The notes: a model not told the origin generated them from the sequence alone. A DNA stretch of 64,000 bases from Rostrohypoxylon terebratum (GCA_022497145.1 MU385862.1:186001-250000); one strand, 5' to 3'; positions 11,601-24,409 are shown, counted from the stretch's first letter. Numbers and translations: made by a program.

Positions 11601-14600
11601 GGAGTTTATCTGATACAAAAGCTATTAGTCAGGACCGTCCACGCGTACGTATGCTCCGTCGACTACTAGGTGGTTAGCCGTAATTATAAAGCTAGTAGAC
11701 CTTGCCATCATCAAGTATGATGACGTTTTATGCTACGCGGTCAGCTGCTCCATACTTGTCTATCTGAACGTCGAACAAATGGTGTCATGACTATGCGGTG
11801 AGCGTGCCACGATGCACCATAATTATCGTCGTGGGACTCTCGCGTGTTGCATGCAGGAACCCGCCGGAGTTCGTTTTCTTCATCGCGTTCTCAACAATTC
11901 CGTACGGACCTTGAATTCATGCGCTTTTGCTTCTTATCTCACTTTCTTCTCTCCGGCTTGCTGCAGGAAGATGGCTACATGGCAGGACCTATGTATCCGG
12001 TAGGTATTATTTATTCCCGGAGGTTGCCCGCAACACCGTCGATGATGACATACCTCTCTTCAAAAAACCGGCGCTAGTATGGTCTGGGGATCACCAATGA
12101 TACATTGTCATATTGTGAACTCTCTGGCAAGTATAGACTTCTAAGTAGTTATTTACTAGGCACCTAGGAGCCACCTGAACAAGTACAACTAAAGGAGTCG
12201 CTTACCAGACAAGACGTCTTTCAATATGGCAGAGTTAGTTCGGCCTGATATACGTCTTAGATTAGGATATTTTGAACCACTTCTATAAGTTAGAACACAG
12301 CTGCATCACAGGTGAAGAAGTGTTCCGTCAAAAGTCGCTAATTTATATGCTGCATCTAGCGTAACCTCTTAACATTCTCGTCTTCGCCGTCCTTCCTATC
12401 CGTAGGTATAGACATGCCGTTTTAACTATCGAGCTACAACAAGACTGATAATATGTACCAGAGTATAGTAATCAGGGAGACGAACTTATCATCCTATTTC
12501 AACGGCTCGTGCACTTGTTTAATATAGGTACCCACGGTCATGACTCCAAGATGTGGTTTCGATACCGTTCTAGGATTCACCAAGCAATAAGAAACACTGT
12601 AATTGCGTCAACCCGTGCGATAGACTACAGTGACATACATCCAGAGGAATTAGAACAAGGTTATTTTCTTTATATACTTACCTAGTTAAGTACTTACTTG
12701 CTTCATAGGTAGTACGCATGTGAGAGACCTGGTACTCTTATGGTTATCATATGGGTACCTAGGTCCTAGGTGTGTATGAGTTACAATCTCAGCCACAACA
12801 TAAGTCTTTTAATCTCTTGGCTAAACCACCGATTAGTACTAAGCGATAGTATAGAGGGCTTAAGTTGCTAAATGGTCTCATTGGTAGGTATCGGGGAAGA
12901 CAAGTTTGCCTTGAAAAGGGACCAGTACGCTCTTTGTAGTCTGTGAAATATTTGGACTTGGCGCCCATAGGCTCAGAAGTTGAGACAGCATCCAATCAAT
13001 GTCAATATATCGTGTTGATTTACCAATGCAAAGATACTTATGTTTGGATATAGGCAAGGTGGTCATGTTGAGAGAGACGACCTGATTCACTGCGGTTTAA
13101 ATTCATAACTCTGAAGTCACGATAACTGCAAATGGACGAAGTCACATCTATAACCCGTGGTATGCTAAGACACGGGAAACTTCTTTACCCCCTAAAAGTA
13201 TTGTCTATTATAGCTATACATCTGTGTAACTTGGCAAGTGGAATTGTCGCTCAGGTATGTCTATGATATGGAGACTTAAGTAACTTATTAATAGCCGCGA
13301 TAGCCGCCATTATGTTGAGCTTCTACCCACTAGCTTCTACGTATTGACATGAATATTGTAAGTCGAGGCCGCACAACCGAACAGGTAGGTACAGAAAATC
13401 TCGGCCGAGTTCATCGGGGACTCACACGAACCATCCGAGCGAAACCGGACGTATTTAATTGATAATAATCATCGTTGATTCGACCGACGACCACACAACT
13501 CAACAAGAGACCATAATCGCCGAAAGATACAAGGCGGGAAAGCGTGAGAACTTGCAGGTCTGATGACACTTCCTTCAACATCGATTAGGCATGCAAAATC
13601 GATGAGAGCCATGAGCATATAGGTTAGTCTGGTCACTCGAAATTCAGATAGGTTTGCTGCCTGATGTGAATCATATACTTATCTGATATGCAGAAGGCTT
13701 CTTTTAGTGATCTGATTCCTATAGACGCGCCGAGTCAATCTCAAGTCCTGGATTTGAGAAGACCAACTTCTGCTAAACTAAGCTGACTGTTCTTAGAGCT
13801 GTGGGTGAAAAGTGTCTCTCATGTAAATTAAACGTATAGTTAGCTTATATATAGCTGTTCTCGGAATCAGAACCTGTGGAATCGATACTGAGAAGCAAAT
13901 ATTCCTGAAATAAATGACCTATACGTATCCATAGAGTGATAGACGAATGCATATTTTTTTATTCAATTTGCGGTAGACTATCCTGAGATATACTGACCTG
14001 GTGTATTCTGACGGTAGCCGATGTCGCGGAACTGCGGAAATGTTTCGACTTTTTATGACAATTCGTCACGTCTTCTCACGTTGTTGCCTAGGTACGTAAG
14101 CTCGTAGGTAAGCATGAGGAGTAATCTCGTAAATTGATATGCCTGTCAGCGAGACTAGCAACGAGACTAGAGTCTCGAGATTGAGGCTCAGCAGTATATC
14201 GCTTGAAGAGACTGCGTGGCGCTGGAAACCCCACCTGGCCTGGTCTCCCTTGCTAACCGAGCAAGGCTGATGTGATTCATGAATGTTATGCCTCCAAGTG
14301 CCCTATGGAGGAGCACCACGCTTCGGCTTACCATTCCGGCATGCCTCCGTGACGTGACTAACTTTGGCTCACGTCCTGCGGGAGAGCTTTGAAGTTCATA
14401 GCGGCCTAAATAGGTGGCTGGCTCCCATTATCACGGGCATCGATGGACATTGATGAGCCGTGGAAATCCCGATTCGGAAGAGACTAGTGGAGCATTTCGC
14501 CTGTTTTGGCCATGGAGATGAGACTTGGCGTCCGTAGGGTTGCAGTTTGGGTTGGCGAGGGTGTGTAATAGGACCATTAGACCTGTATGTTATAGGTAGG

Positions 14601-16150
14601 AGGGTAGCAGAAGAATGATAACTTGCATATAGTGTAGGTAATGACGAGGATTTGCTTGTTGGTGCAACACCAACAATATCCATGGATACCTATCTACCTG
14701 GCATTATTTGTGCTTTAGCTTACCGAGCTACAGCTCCGTGACAATTTGATTCTCGCGTCGGGTTGATAAAGCTGAGGTTCTATCTTGATGAAAAAAATAA
14801 CCTCGTCCACCTCAGTCGTGCCTATACTAGGTAGTAGCTGTTTGGATGTATGGATGGGATAATGTCGGGAGGTGGTGAAGTTATCGGATGTCCGAAGAAA
14901 TGTTAGCATCATAGAGGATTGGCGTTGATGTGGAAATGTAAATGGAACGGAATGGAGAGAATAGGTAACCTGGCAGTCAGGCAGTCAGAGTGGGGCGAGG
15001 CTTGGAAGATCAGGAAGATTAGAAGGCAGGAAGGTTGAGAAACAGCTGGTGTGGAACCATGAAAAGCAAATATCAAATGTAAACATGTACGTACCTAGGT
15101 CCTACATACAGATGCGGCAGCAAATAGCAAGTACGTACTGGCGACTTGGAAGTAACAGATGACAAATGACATCCTATCGATCGTAAGTGGCATGGGCAGC
15201 CATGATACTCTATTGTATTAAATGCAGGCGCCGGCTGTATGCTCTAATCTGGACTAAGAACGTCATTGGCTAAAACTTAATGGGCCGCAGCTATGGTGGA
15301 AGTAACAGGTCCGTGTTTATTGTCTAGCTCCTGCTGAGTTGCCCAAGTACCTATCATGAGAAGAATTGCTTTGTACCTAGGCTTGTACATAATATGGATG
15401 TATGGGAGTAGTATTGAGAATGTTACATAGCAAACGTTACATACATATTATCATGATATCAATCGTCTTGGTTTGTCCTCGGATTCGTCTATCCAAGAAT
15501 TTAGAGATCTCTTTGTTTCCACTCTGTAAGTGCTCAAGCCACATACGCGGTAGATATGTATATTACCCACATGTAACTAGGTACCTGATCAATAGGTAAG
15601 GTTGTGGTTGATCCAGGTCATTTTTAGAAGTTAAAGCCTTTTCGATAATGATGATAGGTACCGCCACATCCCTAAGTTAATTACATAGTACAAGTCAATA
15701 CCTACCTGTATCTCCAGCTGCAATCATCCTTGCACATCCATAGGTAGATATCATTCTGAAGATTTTATAAGCACACACAACTCAGGTACCTACTTATTTC
15801 TTATTTACTGAGATATGTGCATTCGATAGGATGAAATATTTGATCTTGTTTAACGGGGTAGATGGGTGGTAATATTGAATTTTACTAAAGCATATTCTAA
15901 GCGTTCAGCTTCACTTTTCAGCTAAACCTTACCTTAATGACCTGGCGTAAGTTTGGAGCTTATTAACAACCGTACCTCCCGATCATTACGGTATGAAACT
16001 CGATTACATCGGTACGTTTACTACATGTACCTACATGATGGTATGTTTAACTGTACCATAAAGTTGGGGAAAGCGCTGATGCGTCATTGCAGAGAGATAC
16101 TTGTGTGAGAAGTACCCAGTACCCATAGTGTGAAGTGTGGCAGGTGGATG
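8640..16150. other. Long gene-free stretch of about 7.5 kb
   Basis: No open frame here is longer than about 110 codons, none shows a recognisable domain, and no set of frames could be joined by splice signals into a conserved protein. The stretch is A/T-rich with numerous TAGGTA/CCTAGG motifs (8978-8987, 12757-12771, 15093-15104). It may contain the SUN promoter, long regulatory DNA for the C2H2 gene, noncoding transcripts, or sequence decayed beyond recognition. Confidence 0.6.
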
Positions 16151-16159
16151 TGGGGCTTT

Positions 16160-16731
16160 GGAACCGAACCAAAATAATTCCGACACGCACCAGCCCCAAT
16201 AAACTGGAACTTGCCGCCGCCTCCGCCTCTTTTTCCTTCCCCTTCCCACTGCCACCTGGACTTGCACCACCACACTTTGACGTCCCCCAAGCACCTTTTT
16301 TTTCCTGCTCATCCACAACCTACCATCTCGTCTTTGCGGCTCAGTCGTGCACTTACACTGTCGACCTTGTCAACTTTTCTACCTGCGCAATCAAGACAAT
16401 TGTCTCTCAAGAAACTATTTTCCTTTCTACCAAAGCAAGCCTGATGATCTGATATCTTATCTAAGCTATTTATCATATTTGTAATCAAGAAAAAATCAAA
16501 ATTCTTCTAAAAGATTAGCACCTGGACGCGGCCAGGCGCGATCATCAACAACACCATCGAATTTCACTGCAGCAGCCACGTACTTCAGCCACACTATCTA
16601 GCCTTATCATCATCAAGCTCAACAATGCGTCGTTAATGCGCCTAGGCACAATCTGAGTCTCTTTCAGGTCTATTCCTATTAATTTCCTGTAGGAATTTCA
16701 ATCGCCTCCTTCGTCGTCCTCCTTCGACACC
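16160..16731 (+). promoter_or_regulatory. Promoter/leader of the C2H2 factor gene, with two minimal uORFs
   Basis: The region before the zinc-finger start codon is pyrimidine-rich (TTTTTCCTTCCCCTTCCCA near 16230), typical of fungal core promoters and long leaders. Two very short upstream ORFs lie in it: ATG-ATC-TGA at 16444-16452 and ATG-CGT-CGT-TAA at 16625-16636. If the transcript begins upstream of them they could lower translation of the main frame. Confidence 0.4.
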
Positions 16732-18837
16732 ATGGCGTCCGAGAAAGGTCCCGTCGCGACGGAAGCCCCCCCCTTCTCCTCGGCAACCTCGCAACCAGCT
16801 ATCCCATCCGATCCCGTCTCCGTTGAGACACTGACGGCTGAGGCTACTCGCGCAACGCAGTCGCTGAAGAGGCAACGAGAATCATCGCCACTCTCGCCGT
16901 CCTCAGCCCTCACAGCCGCACTCCATCGTGAATTGTCACCGTCGAAATCGGCTAGGTTAATAGGCGCGACGTCGAGATTCTCTCCCACACCGATGACTGG
17001 CGCTGTAGCTGTTGAGGACGAACGGAGAATGGAAGAAGAGCAGTACAAATTGGAGGTTTCTGGTGCTAGTAATAACCCTGCCTTCAAGGCTCAATCTGCG
17101 CTCTTGTCCGCAAGCGCCCTCGCCATGAGTCGACCTCCAGAGGCACCTCAAGAAGCGCCCCAGGACATGCCTGTGGATGCGCCACAGGAAGTTCCTCAGC
17201 CTATTGCACCAGAAATTCCCCAAGAAAACTCTCATACCCTCCCCTCTCAGGATCCTCAACAGGAAGATGGTGAACAATCCGCTCAATCAGTTTCCATTCC
17301 TCTCCCTGATGGCCAAAACCCTGAAGACCCTGAACATAAGCCTGAAGACGTTAGCCCTCAGAGCGCGACTAGTCTAGGTAGCTTAGGTGGTGGGTCTGGT
17401 GCCCAAGTGACGACCAGCCCGGGTCCTATGGAGATCGATGGACGTAGTGATCGTTCCGGTTTTGGAGCGCAGCCGCCGGCTCCGATGGAGGATAAGGGTG
17501 CTGCCTCATTATCGTATCCTGGTATCCTACCGCCAAATGCTAATATGCCTGCACCTCCGGTTCGGGGTATGAGTTTGCCAATGACTCCCAACCAGCAAAC
17601 ACCGCGTTCGCCAAATTCAAAAAAGCACAAGTGTCCCTATTGCGAGACAGAATTTACTCGCCATCACAACCTGAAGAGTCATCTTCTGACTCATAGTCAA
17701 GAAAAGCCATACGTCTGCCAGACGTGCTCAATGCGTTTTCGTCGTCTACACGACCTCAAACGCCACACTAAACTTCATACCGGAGAAAAACCTCACGTCT
17801 GCCCGAAGTGTGACCGTAAGTTTGCACGTGGTGATGCTTTGGCCCGACACAGTAAAGGTCCTGGGGGTTGCGTAGGCCGACGAAGTAGCTTAGGAAGTTT
17901 CCTGGGCGAAGAGGAGGTTGAAGGATCAAGTCATCTGGAGGCTGATGATTCTGCAATGGCTGGTGTTATATATGACGGTGCTAACGAAGCCGAACTGACG
18001 GAAGAGGAGAGGCGACGCCTAAGTTTACCTAGCATAAAGGCCCAGCATGTCCAAGGTAACGAAGCCTTACTCAAGTTGCATCTTTCCGCATTTTTAACGC
18101 GTGAACCCCCAGGATCCACTGCAGGTCGACTGTATCCACCTAACATGGATCGTGGGTCTGGGAGCTCGAATGCTTCCCAGACCCCCGGTACGAGCATATC
18201 ATCCCTTCCTGTGGGGACTGGCAATCCAGCCATGTACGCCCAAAATGCCATGACTGAGAGTCCCAAGCCACTTAGCCCGTCTGGTATACAGGGCCATGAT
18301 GCCGCAAACATTAACAGACAACGCTCACCTAGCCTGACGGCTCAGTTCCAACAGCAGCACTTCGGCCGTCACCAATCGGATCGACATACACCTCCAGGTT
18401 CGTACAGCCCACAGTCTCCCATTTCATACTCTTATACTGAGATATCTGAAGTACCTGGATTTGCTGCAGCCGATGCTGCTAGATACGCCGCTTCTGCCGG
18501 TGGTCTGCAAGGCGCCGCCCCCGCGTCGCAACCCGGATCTGGAAGCTCAAGTCAGCCAGTAGTTCCGGGCACTGGCGTCGATCATGCGCATGCGACAAGT
18601 GAACAAAACGGTGGAAGTGGTGATAGCACAAGCAATAACATATTTGCAACCGACCAAGGCATCTGGGCTTACATCCACGGCCTCGAGGAGCAAGTAAGGC
18701 AACTTAACGAGCGAGTCCAAACTATGGAAGCGAATGGGAGGTCCCAGGATGAGAAGATTACGTATCTTACCAACGAGGTGGCGACCCTTCAAAACCAAGT
18801 CGAAGCGAAAGCGGACGTGGCTGACAAGCTCGGCTGA
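16732..18837 (+). CDS. C2H2 zinc-finger transcription factor (Azf1/RfeC-like)
   Basis: Intronless, 701 residues. The N-terminal 290 residues are low-complexity and Pro/Gln/Ser-rich, with repeated PQE motifs around 140-170. Three tandem zinc fingers follow at about residues 301-379: finger 1 uses C301, C304, H317, H321; finger 2 C329, C332, H345, H349; finger 3 C357, C360, H373 and, instead of a fourth histidine, C379 (HSKGPGGC). TGEKPH-type linkers are present. The C-terminus (about 642-701) is a heptad-like coiled coil that could mediate dimerisation. The finger array resembles fungal nuclear DNA-binding regulators annotated as Azf1- or RfeC-like; the target genes cannot be read from the sequence. 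The preceding leader carries two tiny uORFs, suggesting translational control. Confidence 0.85.
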   Translation: MASEKGPVATEAPPFSSATSQPAIPSDPVSVETLTAEATRATQSLKRQRESSPLSPSSALTAALHRELSPSKSARLIGATSRFSPTPMTGAVAVEDERRMEEEQYKLEVSGASNNPAFKAQSALLSASALAMSRPPEAPQEAPQDMPVDAPQEVPQPIAPEIPQENSHTLPSQDPQQEDGEQSAQSVSIPLPDGQNPEDPEHKPEDVSPQSATSLGSLGGGSGAQVTTSPGPMEIDGRSDRSGFGAQPPAPMEDKGAASLSYPGILPPNANMPAPPVRGMSLPMTPNQQTPRSPNSKKHKCPYCETEFTRHHNLKSHLLTHSQEKPYVCQTCSMRFRRLHDLKRHTKLHTGEKPHVCPKCDRKFARGDALARHSKGPGGCVGRRSSLGSFLGEEEVEGSSHLEADDSAMAGVIYDGANEAELTEEERRRLSLPSIKAQHVQGNEALLKLHLSAFLTREPPGSTAGRLYPPNMDRGSGSSNASQTPGTSISSLPVGTGNPAMYAQNAMTESPKPLSPSGIQGHDAANINRQRSPSLTAQFQQQHFGRHQSDRHTPPGSYSPQSPISYSYTEISEVPGFAAADAARYAASAGGLQGAAPASQPGSGSSSQPVVPGTGVDHAHATSEQNGGSGDSTSNNIFATDQGIWAYIHGLEEQVRQLNERVQTMEANGRSQDEKITYLTNEVATLQNQVEAKADVADKLG

Positions 18838-19902
18838 GACGGCGCTCTGGATTTTATACGAAGAAAAAAAGCAACCATGGCATTACGATTTAGGGGACAT
18901 GAACTGGCGAAGGACTTGTTATGTATGCATGGCGCATATGAGGAACTTGATGCGGACCCGATACCTGTCGGCTATTGTCATCGTGGACTGATGGATGGAG
19001 GCTCATACTGATAGGATTGGCGTTTGAGGAGTCTTCAAGTTGCCTACAAAAAGCTGGGATATTGTTTGCTTTGCGTCGATTGACGAGTTCCCTTGAGGTC
19101 TTTCGTTTTGATTCCCTGATTCCAGTGATATCCCTACGGGCTTCGGACTTGGAGCCGGGTGGAATCTAGTGCTTTACTTCCATACCATCACTCCTAAGTC
19201 CGTGTATTATATACAAACGCAGATAGATGCCTCGAGGCAGGTCACAAAAGGCAAAGCCATCGCTAAACCACCTAATGAATTGAACTGATCGAATAACTAG
19301 CTGTCGAGTGCTTTCAAACGATACATCTGCCTATATCGGGATTTGGGAATTTGCTTAATCGGTATTGGTGATGACGTAAGTGGCTCTCCTGTAGACTGGT
19401 GGACGTTCTGGTGCAACTTGTGTGTTTATAGCGTCAATTATATCTTCAAAGTACTAAAATTAGGTATGCACAAGGTTGTCTTCTAGAGATGATTCTCAAG
19501 GTTCATGACAAATGTTGTTAGCTGAAAGTTTGCTGTCTAGGACTCTTGGTACGGTTTGATATCGCTTTCCAAAAAAGACTATGATGACTAAGCATGGAAC
19601 TTTATCAGTTGGCTGTCGTAGCCACACAGCCACATAATGAGCTAGCCACATTCCATCTGGGCATTGAAAATTGGTCCGTGCAATGATTTGGGGCCACAAC
19701 CCTCACACAAAAAATTTACTAGATTACTTTCGAGAGTGTGGAGGTAAACTAAGCGAAGCCCTCTAAGAAATTAACCCTCTCAACCATTCGACCATCTCAA
19801 GAAAACCATCAACCCCCCAATCTCAATCTTGAACATTCGCTCTTCGACAACGACAACCCGCACCGATCAGCGAATCTTCTTGAGCATCGCAAAACCGCAA
19901 TC
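18838..19902. other. Intergenic stretch: 3' flank of C2H2 gene and promoter of rps15
   Basis: No gene recognised. The last about 150 bases before 19903 are C/T- and A-rich (for example CTCAAGAAAACCATCAACCCCC), as usual before fungal ribosomal protein genes. Confidence 0.6.
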
Positions 19903-20680
<778 letters not shown>

Positions 20681-21518
20681 ACATGTGGAAGTGGAAAATG
20701 GAGGGTATTTGATCATGCATTCACGGATTGGGCGAACGGAATGGTTCTTTTCGGTAGATAGGCAATGACCATCAACCGGCAATGGATGCGCTGCATGATA
20801 ATGAAATGAAATCATTTGCGCATAACAAATTCAATACAGGATTCAACTGTGACTTGGATGACTTTACACTTTTCAGTGTCTTATATATGTTTACGCGTGC
20901 TATGAGAGTTCGATTATCGATGATGTCTTTTGGATTTCGGCATTTTGATGCTATCTCCGCTCATTGATTACTAGGTATTTCCCTACATAGAGCTTGACTT
21001 ATCTTGATTACTGTCGGGGTTTCAACATGATCCTACCTATTATAACTACAAGACATATACCAAAATCCAACATTGCAGAAGGGACCATGTGTCTGGATTC
21101 ACACACACAACCCTTTCGGATTCTAGTCATTATTCGAGTAGTGCTTAGGTGGGCGTCCCAGTTTAGAGGCGATGACCGATCGCAAAGCCACAACGAAGAG
21201 TGAGCTACTCTGGCAAATATTTATGTGCTAGAATAGCGGATCGCTTAAGTCGCTATCAGGACTGGCTTTGAGGTAGGCTTCGAGGCCTTAGCCGGGGCTG
21301 GAGATACTATGAGGTACCTAGCATATATAGCGATATACATATCATTTCACTGACAAACGCACGGAAATGGTCAGTACCTAGGTCCCATATAACAAAATAA
21401 AATACGGCTATTCTTCAGACAGCCATCTGCGTATTGGATTCTTGGTCTATGCTATGTACACCCGCCGCACGAGGATAGTCTGTATGTAGTATCGGAAACA
21501 CATCTTGGTTTCGATTCC
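20681..21518. other. Intergenic stretch between convergent rps15 and complex I genes
   Basis: No gene recognised. It contains a copy of the dispersed motif (ACCTAGGTCC at 21376-21385). Confidence 0.6.
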
Positions 21519-22492
21519 TCACGAACCCCCCTCCTTCTTCTTGTTCTGCTCGGCCTCGACTTCGGCCTTCGCGGCTAGGCGCTGGAGTCTCTTCAACTTC
21601 CTCTCCTCCTCCTCGGCGGCTTGCTTTCGGTAGTGCTCTGTTACGTGGTTGAGGTTGGGGTAGAAGCCCGCGGGAACGTTCCAGGGAGAGCCGGAGTCGA
21701 TTAACCTGTTGGTGGAGGGGGGTATTTGTTAGCGGATTTTTTGGTACTTGTATATTCGCATGTTCACTTGTTTTGCCTGTCGTCTGCGCGGCTAGGTCAT
21801 GTATATATATATAGTTCAACATTCTGCAATAACGGGTGTCACCTCTAGCCTCTAGATACGCGGCAATACGACGGTCGAGAGATAGAGGGATCTATAGAAC
21901 AGTGGAAGAAAACATACTCGGGCATCTTCAGCTCGACGTGCGGGTTCTTGCCGGCGTAGAGGAACAGGTGCTTGTCGTGGGAGGCCTGGTCGATGTAGTT
22001 GCTGCGCAGGGCGTTGCGCTCCTCGTAGTCGTTGAAGTAGTCGAAGTTGCGCAGCCAGGTGGTGACGCTGGAGGGCTCGCCGTTGGCGCCCTGCCGCGAT
22101 AGCTGGTATCCGAGGAAACTTAAGGGCGCGGCGGCGGCGAAGACGTAGAAGCCGGTCTGTTGTCGCGGTGTTAGTTCCTAGCACTTATATACTAGGTATA
22201 TATGGATGTGATATGATGTGATGTGATGTGATGAGCTGGCTGGGAGGGGAGGAGGGGAGGGAATGCGTACGCCTAGTCCTTCGGGGACTTGGGGGCCGTG
22301 GTCATGGTGGTCATCATGGCCGTGGTCGTGGTCTTCGTGTGTGTGGTCTTCGTGTGTGTGGTCTTCGTGTCCGTGATCTTCGTGCCCGTGATCTTTGGGT
22401 CCGTGGCCGGAGGAGTAGGATCGCGATATTCGTAGTGATGTCGGTCGCGATCGTCTGGCTACGCAAGCCGCTCTTGTTCGGAGGGCATGCAT
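21519..22492 (-). CDS. nuo17.8: NADH:ubiquinone oxidoreductase 17.8 kDa subunit (mitochondrial complex I)
   Basis: Three exons, 22492-22271, 22156-21918 and 21705-21519, give 215 residues with phase-consistent joins. The N-terminus is a basic mitochondrial presequence (MHALRTRAACVARRSRP) ending before SYSSGHG. Next comes a His/Asp/Glu-rich block made of repeated five-residue units of the form H-(G/T)-H-E-D. Exon 2 carries a membrane helix (FYVFAAAAPLSFLGYQL) and the conserved GEPSSVTTWL and QASHDKHLF motifs; exon 3 gives SGSPWNVPAGFYPNLNHV and a basic/acidic tail. These match the fungal 17.8 kDa accessory subunit known from Neurospora. It acts in the inner mitochondrial membrane as a supernumerary subunit. 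The His repeat is longer than I remember for Neurospora. Confidence 0.88.
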
Positions 22493-23107
22493 GTTGGGTT
22501 ATGTGGTGTTGCGGGATGCCAATTGGCTTCTCATATGGTATATAGTCCGGCTATTGAGAAGCTTAATGGAGCTTGAAGATGTTGGAATTGAGGCATATGG
22601 TGGGGATGGCGGGCATTCGTTTCAACCAATCACATGCGTTTAGAGGGTAAGCTTCAATGTATGAATATTCCACTTTTACTTTATTTTAACACTGTATCAG
22701 TGTACTATTATGTGTTCTGTACCACCACAATTTATTTGAATTTAACCATTAACCTGAGCAGCCTGAGAAAATCATAACTTACAACTTCAATATACAAGCG
22801 TCCATCTTAACAACATTGAAGCTGAGATGAGATGTGAATCATGAAAAAAAAGAACGGTTTAAAATGAAATGAGTTTTTCTATCTGTTTCTTTTCATTTCT
22901 AATATCGTCATACATCCCACAAGTTAAGCGTCTCTAAGTGTCTTTTTGAGTCTTGTGTTTATCTTGGTTTATTTGCAAACTGTCCTAAAAAGACGTTGCC
23001 ACATAACTCATAAAAAAGACTTATATAAGTTGTCCAACCTAGCCACAGTGATTGAGCTGTATGTTTCTATACAGATTCATGTATAAACATTTTAAACACT
23101 TATCAAT
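22493..23107. other. Divergent intergenic region (complex I subunit / SIL1 promoters)
   Basis: A/T-rich 615 bases between two divergently transcribed genes. It must hold both promoters. No further feature recognised. Confidence 0.6.
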
Positions 23108-24409
23108 ATGGGGTCCTCATATACTCGCAATCTGAAAAAGATTGCTATTTCACTTTTCCTTGCTTCATCTGCTCTCTCTTTTGTATCTGCCTCTTCCTCT
23201 CCGTCTGCCTCGTCTCCTCCGTCCGAATCCCCCTCAGCGGAGACCGAGCTCATCTGTCACATAGACAACCCCTCCGACTGCTACCCCAAGCTTTTTTCCG
23301 CCACGGAGGAATTCCAAGTCGTGCATGACGACCAGGACCTCCCACCCGGCTTGCATGTGCAGCTAGACGTGCAGACGGGCAAGAAGCAGGCCAAACTCTA
23401 CAACCCCAAGGAGGAGAACCCGGCTCTCGAGGGGCTACCGGTGGACCGGTCCATCGTCATCGTAGACCCCGACCCGCCCCAAGACCAAGACGACAAACCC
23501 CGCATCCCCTCCGGCGCGCCGGCCTACGATCCCGTGGGCAAGGCGAAAGCGCCGAAGGAGAGGAACGAGGGGTTCACCCAAGCCCTAGACACCGTGAAGA
23601 AGTACGCCAAGAAGTACGCCAACTCCGGTGATTACCTCGACCGTTCCTCAGAGCTGGACCTGGCTCTCGAAGACGTATTGGACTTCGCCTACGACATGTA
23701 CTATGGGCTGCAGATAACCGAGGACGCGGACGCGGTGCACGGCCTATTCTGCCTCGCCACCAACGTCGACGGCGCGTACAGCGGGCAGGTGGGGGAGCGC
23801 CCCGACTTCCTCTCCGCGCTGATCCTCTCCTCCTCGATCCGGAACAACAAGCCCGCCCTGCAAGCCCTGGAGTCCTCGTGGGACGCCATCGCGGCCAAGA
23901 AATGCGCGCCCGGATCCAGCCCCGCCTCGTCCACCCCAAGGCGTAACTTCCTCGCCAATCTATCGCCGACGAGCGAGCCAGGTACCGCGGAAGAAGGCAG
24001 AGACACCTACACCACACACCTGTCGCTCATCGTGCTGGAGCCCCTGCTCAAGAGCCCGAAGATCAAGGCGCAGTTCCTGGAAGCGGGAGGCATGGCGCAT
24101 CTCCTCGACATCCTGCTCCGCAAGGAAATCGTCTGGCAGGACCTGCGACCCAAAGTCGCGCGTATCGTATCCGATACCTTCCTCGACGACGAATTCGGCG
24201 CGACGCTGGGCGTCTGGCCGACGGCCGTCAAAGCGACCGAGGACAGCGTGTGCGCGAAAGGCGGGAGGGAGTCTAGGGAAGACGGGTGTTGGGAGTACCA
24301 CTTGGAAAATCTGAGTCGGGACTCCTTCGCAGAGTGGAGTCAACCACTCCTCGATCTGTTGAAGAAGAGACGGGCGGAAATACCCGCCCCTGGACGAGAC
24401 GAGCTATAA
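23108..24409 (+). CDS. SIL1: SIL1, ER nucleotide exchange factor for BiP/Kar2
   Basis: Intronless, 433 residues. Residues 1-28 form a signal peptide (basic start MGSSYTRNLKK, then ISLFLASSALSFVSASS). A short Ser/Pro-rich linker and ELICHIDNPSDCYPKLF follow, the latter typical of the N-terminal segment of Sil1. The body is helical (Armadillo-like) with LDLALEDVLDFAYDMYYG and LLKSPKIKAQFLEAGGMAHL. The protein ends in RDEL, an ER-retrieval signal of the xDEL type. In the family the protein drives ADP release from the Hsp70 BiP/Kar2 in the ER lumen, supporting translocation and folding. The coding region is markedly more G+C-rich than its flanks, as for several expressed genes here. Its stop is 294 bases from the convergent Clr5-domain gene. 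Confidence 0.9.
   Translation: MGSSYTRNLKKIAISLFLASSALSFVSASSSPSASSPPSESPSAETELICHIDNPSDCYPKLFSATEEFQVVHDDQDLPPGLHVQLDVQTGKKQAKLYNPKEENPALEGLPVDRSIVIVDPDPPQDQDDKPRIPSGAPAYDPVGKAKAPKERNEGFTQALDTVKKYAKKYANSGDYLDRSSELDLALEDVLDFAYDMYYGLQITEDADAVHGLFCLATNVDGAYSGQVGERPDFLSALILSSSIRNNKPALQALESSWDAIAAKKCAPGSSPASSTPRRNFLANLSPTSEPGTAEEGRDTYTTHLSLIVLEPLLKSPKIKAQFLEAGGMAHLLDILLRKEIVWQDLRPKVARIVSDTFLDDEFGATLGVWPTAVKATEDSVCAKGGRESREDGCWEYHLENLSRDSFAEWSQPLLDLLKKRRAEIPAPGRDEL

Noticed and set aside
16135..16452. 105-codon frame upstream of the C2H2 gene
   Set aside because: It is a pyrimidine-rich leader/promoter with low-complexity Phe/Pro/Ser translation and no domain.
21415..22184. Long alternative frames overlapping the complex I subunit gene
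   Set aside because: They are shadow frames of the G+C-rich exons; the spliced nuo17.8 frame explains the region.
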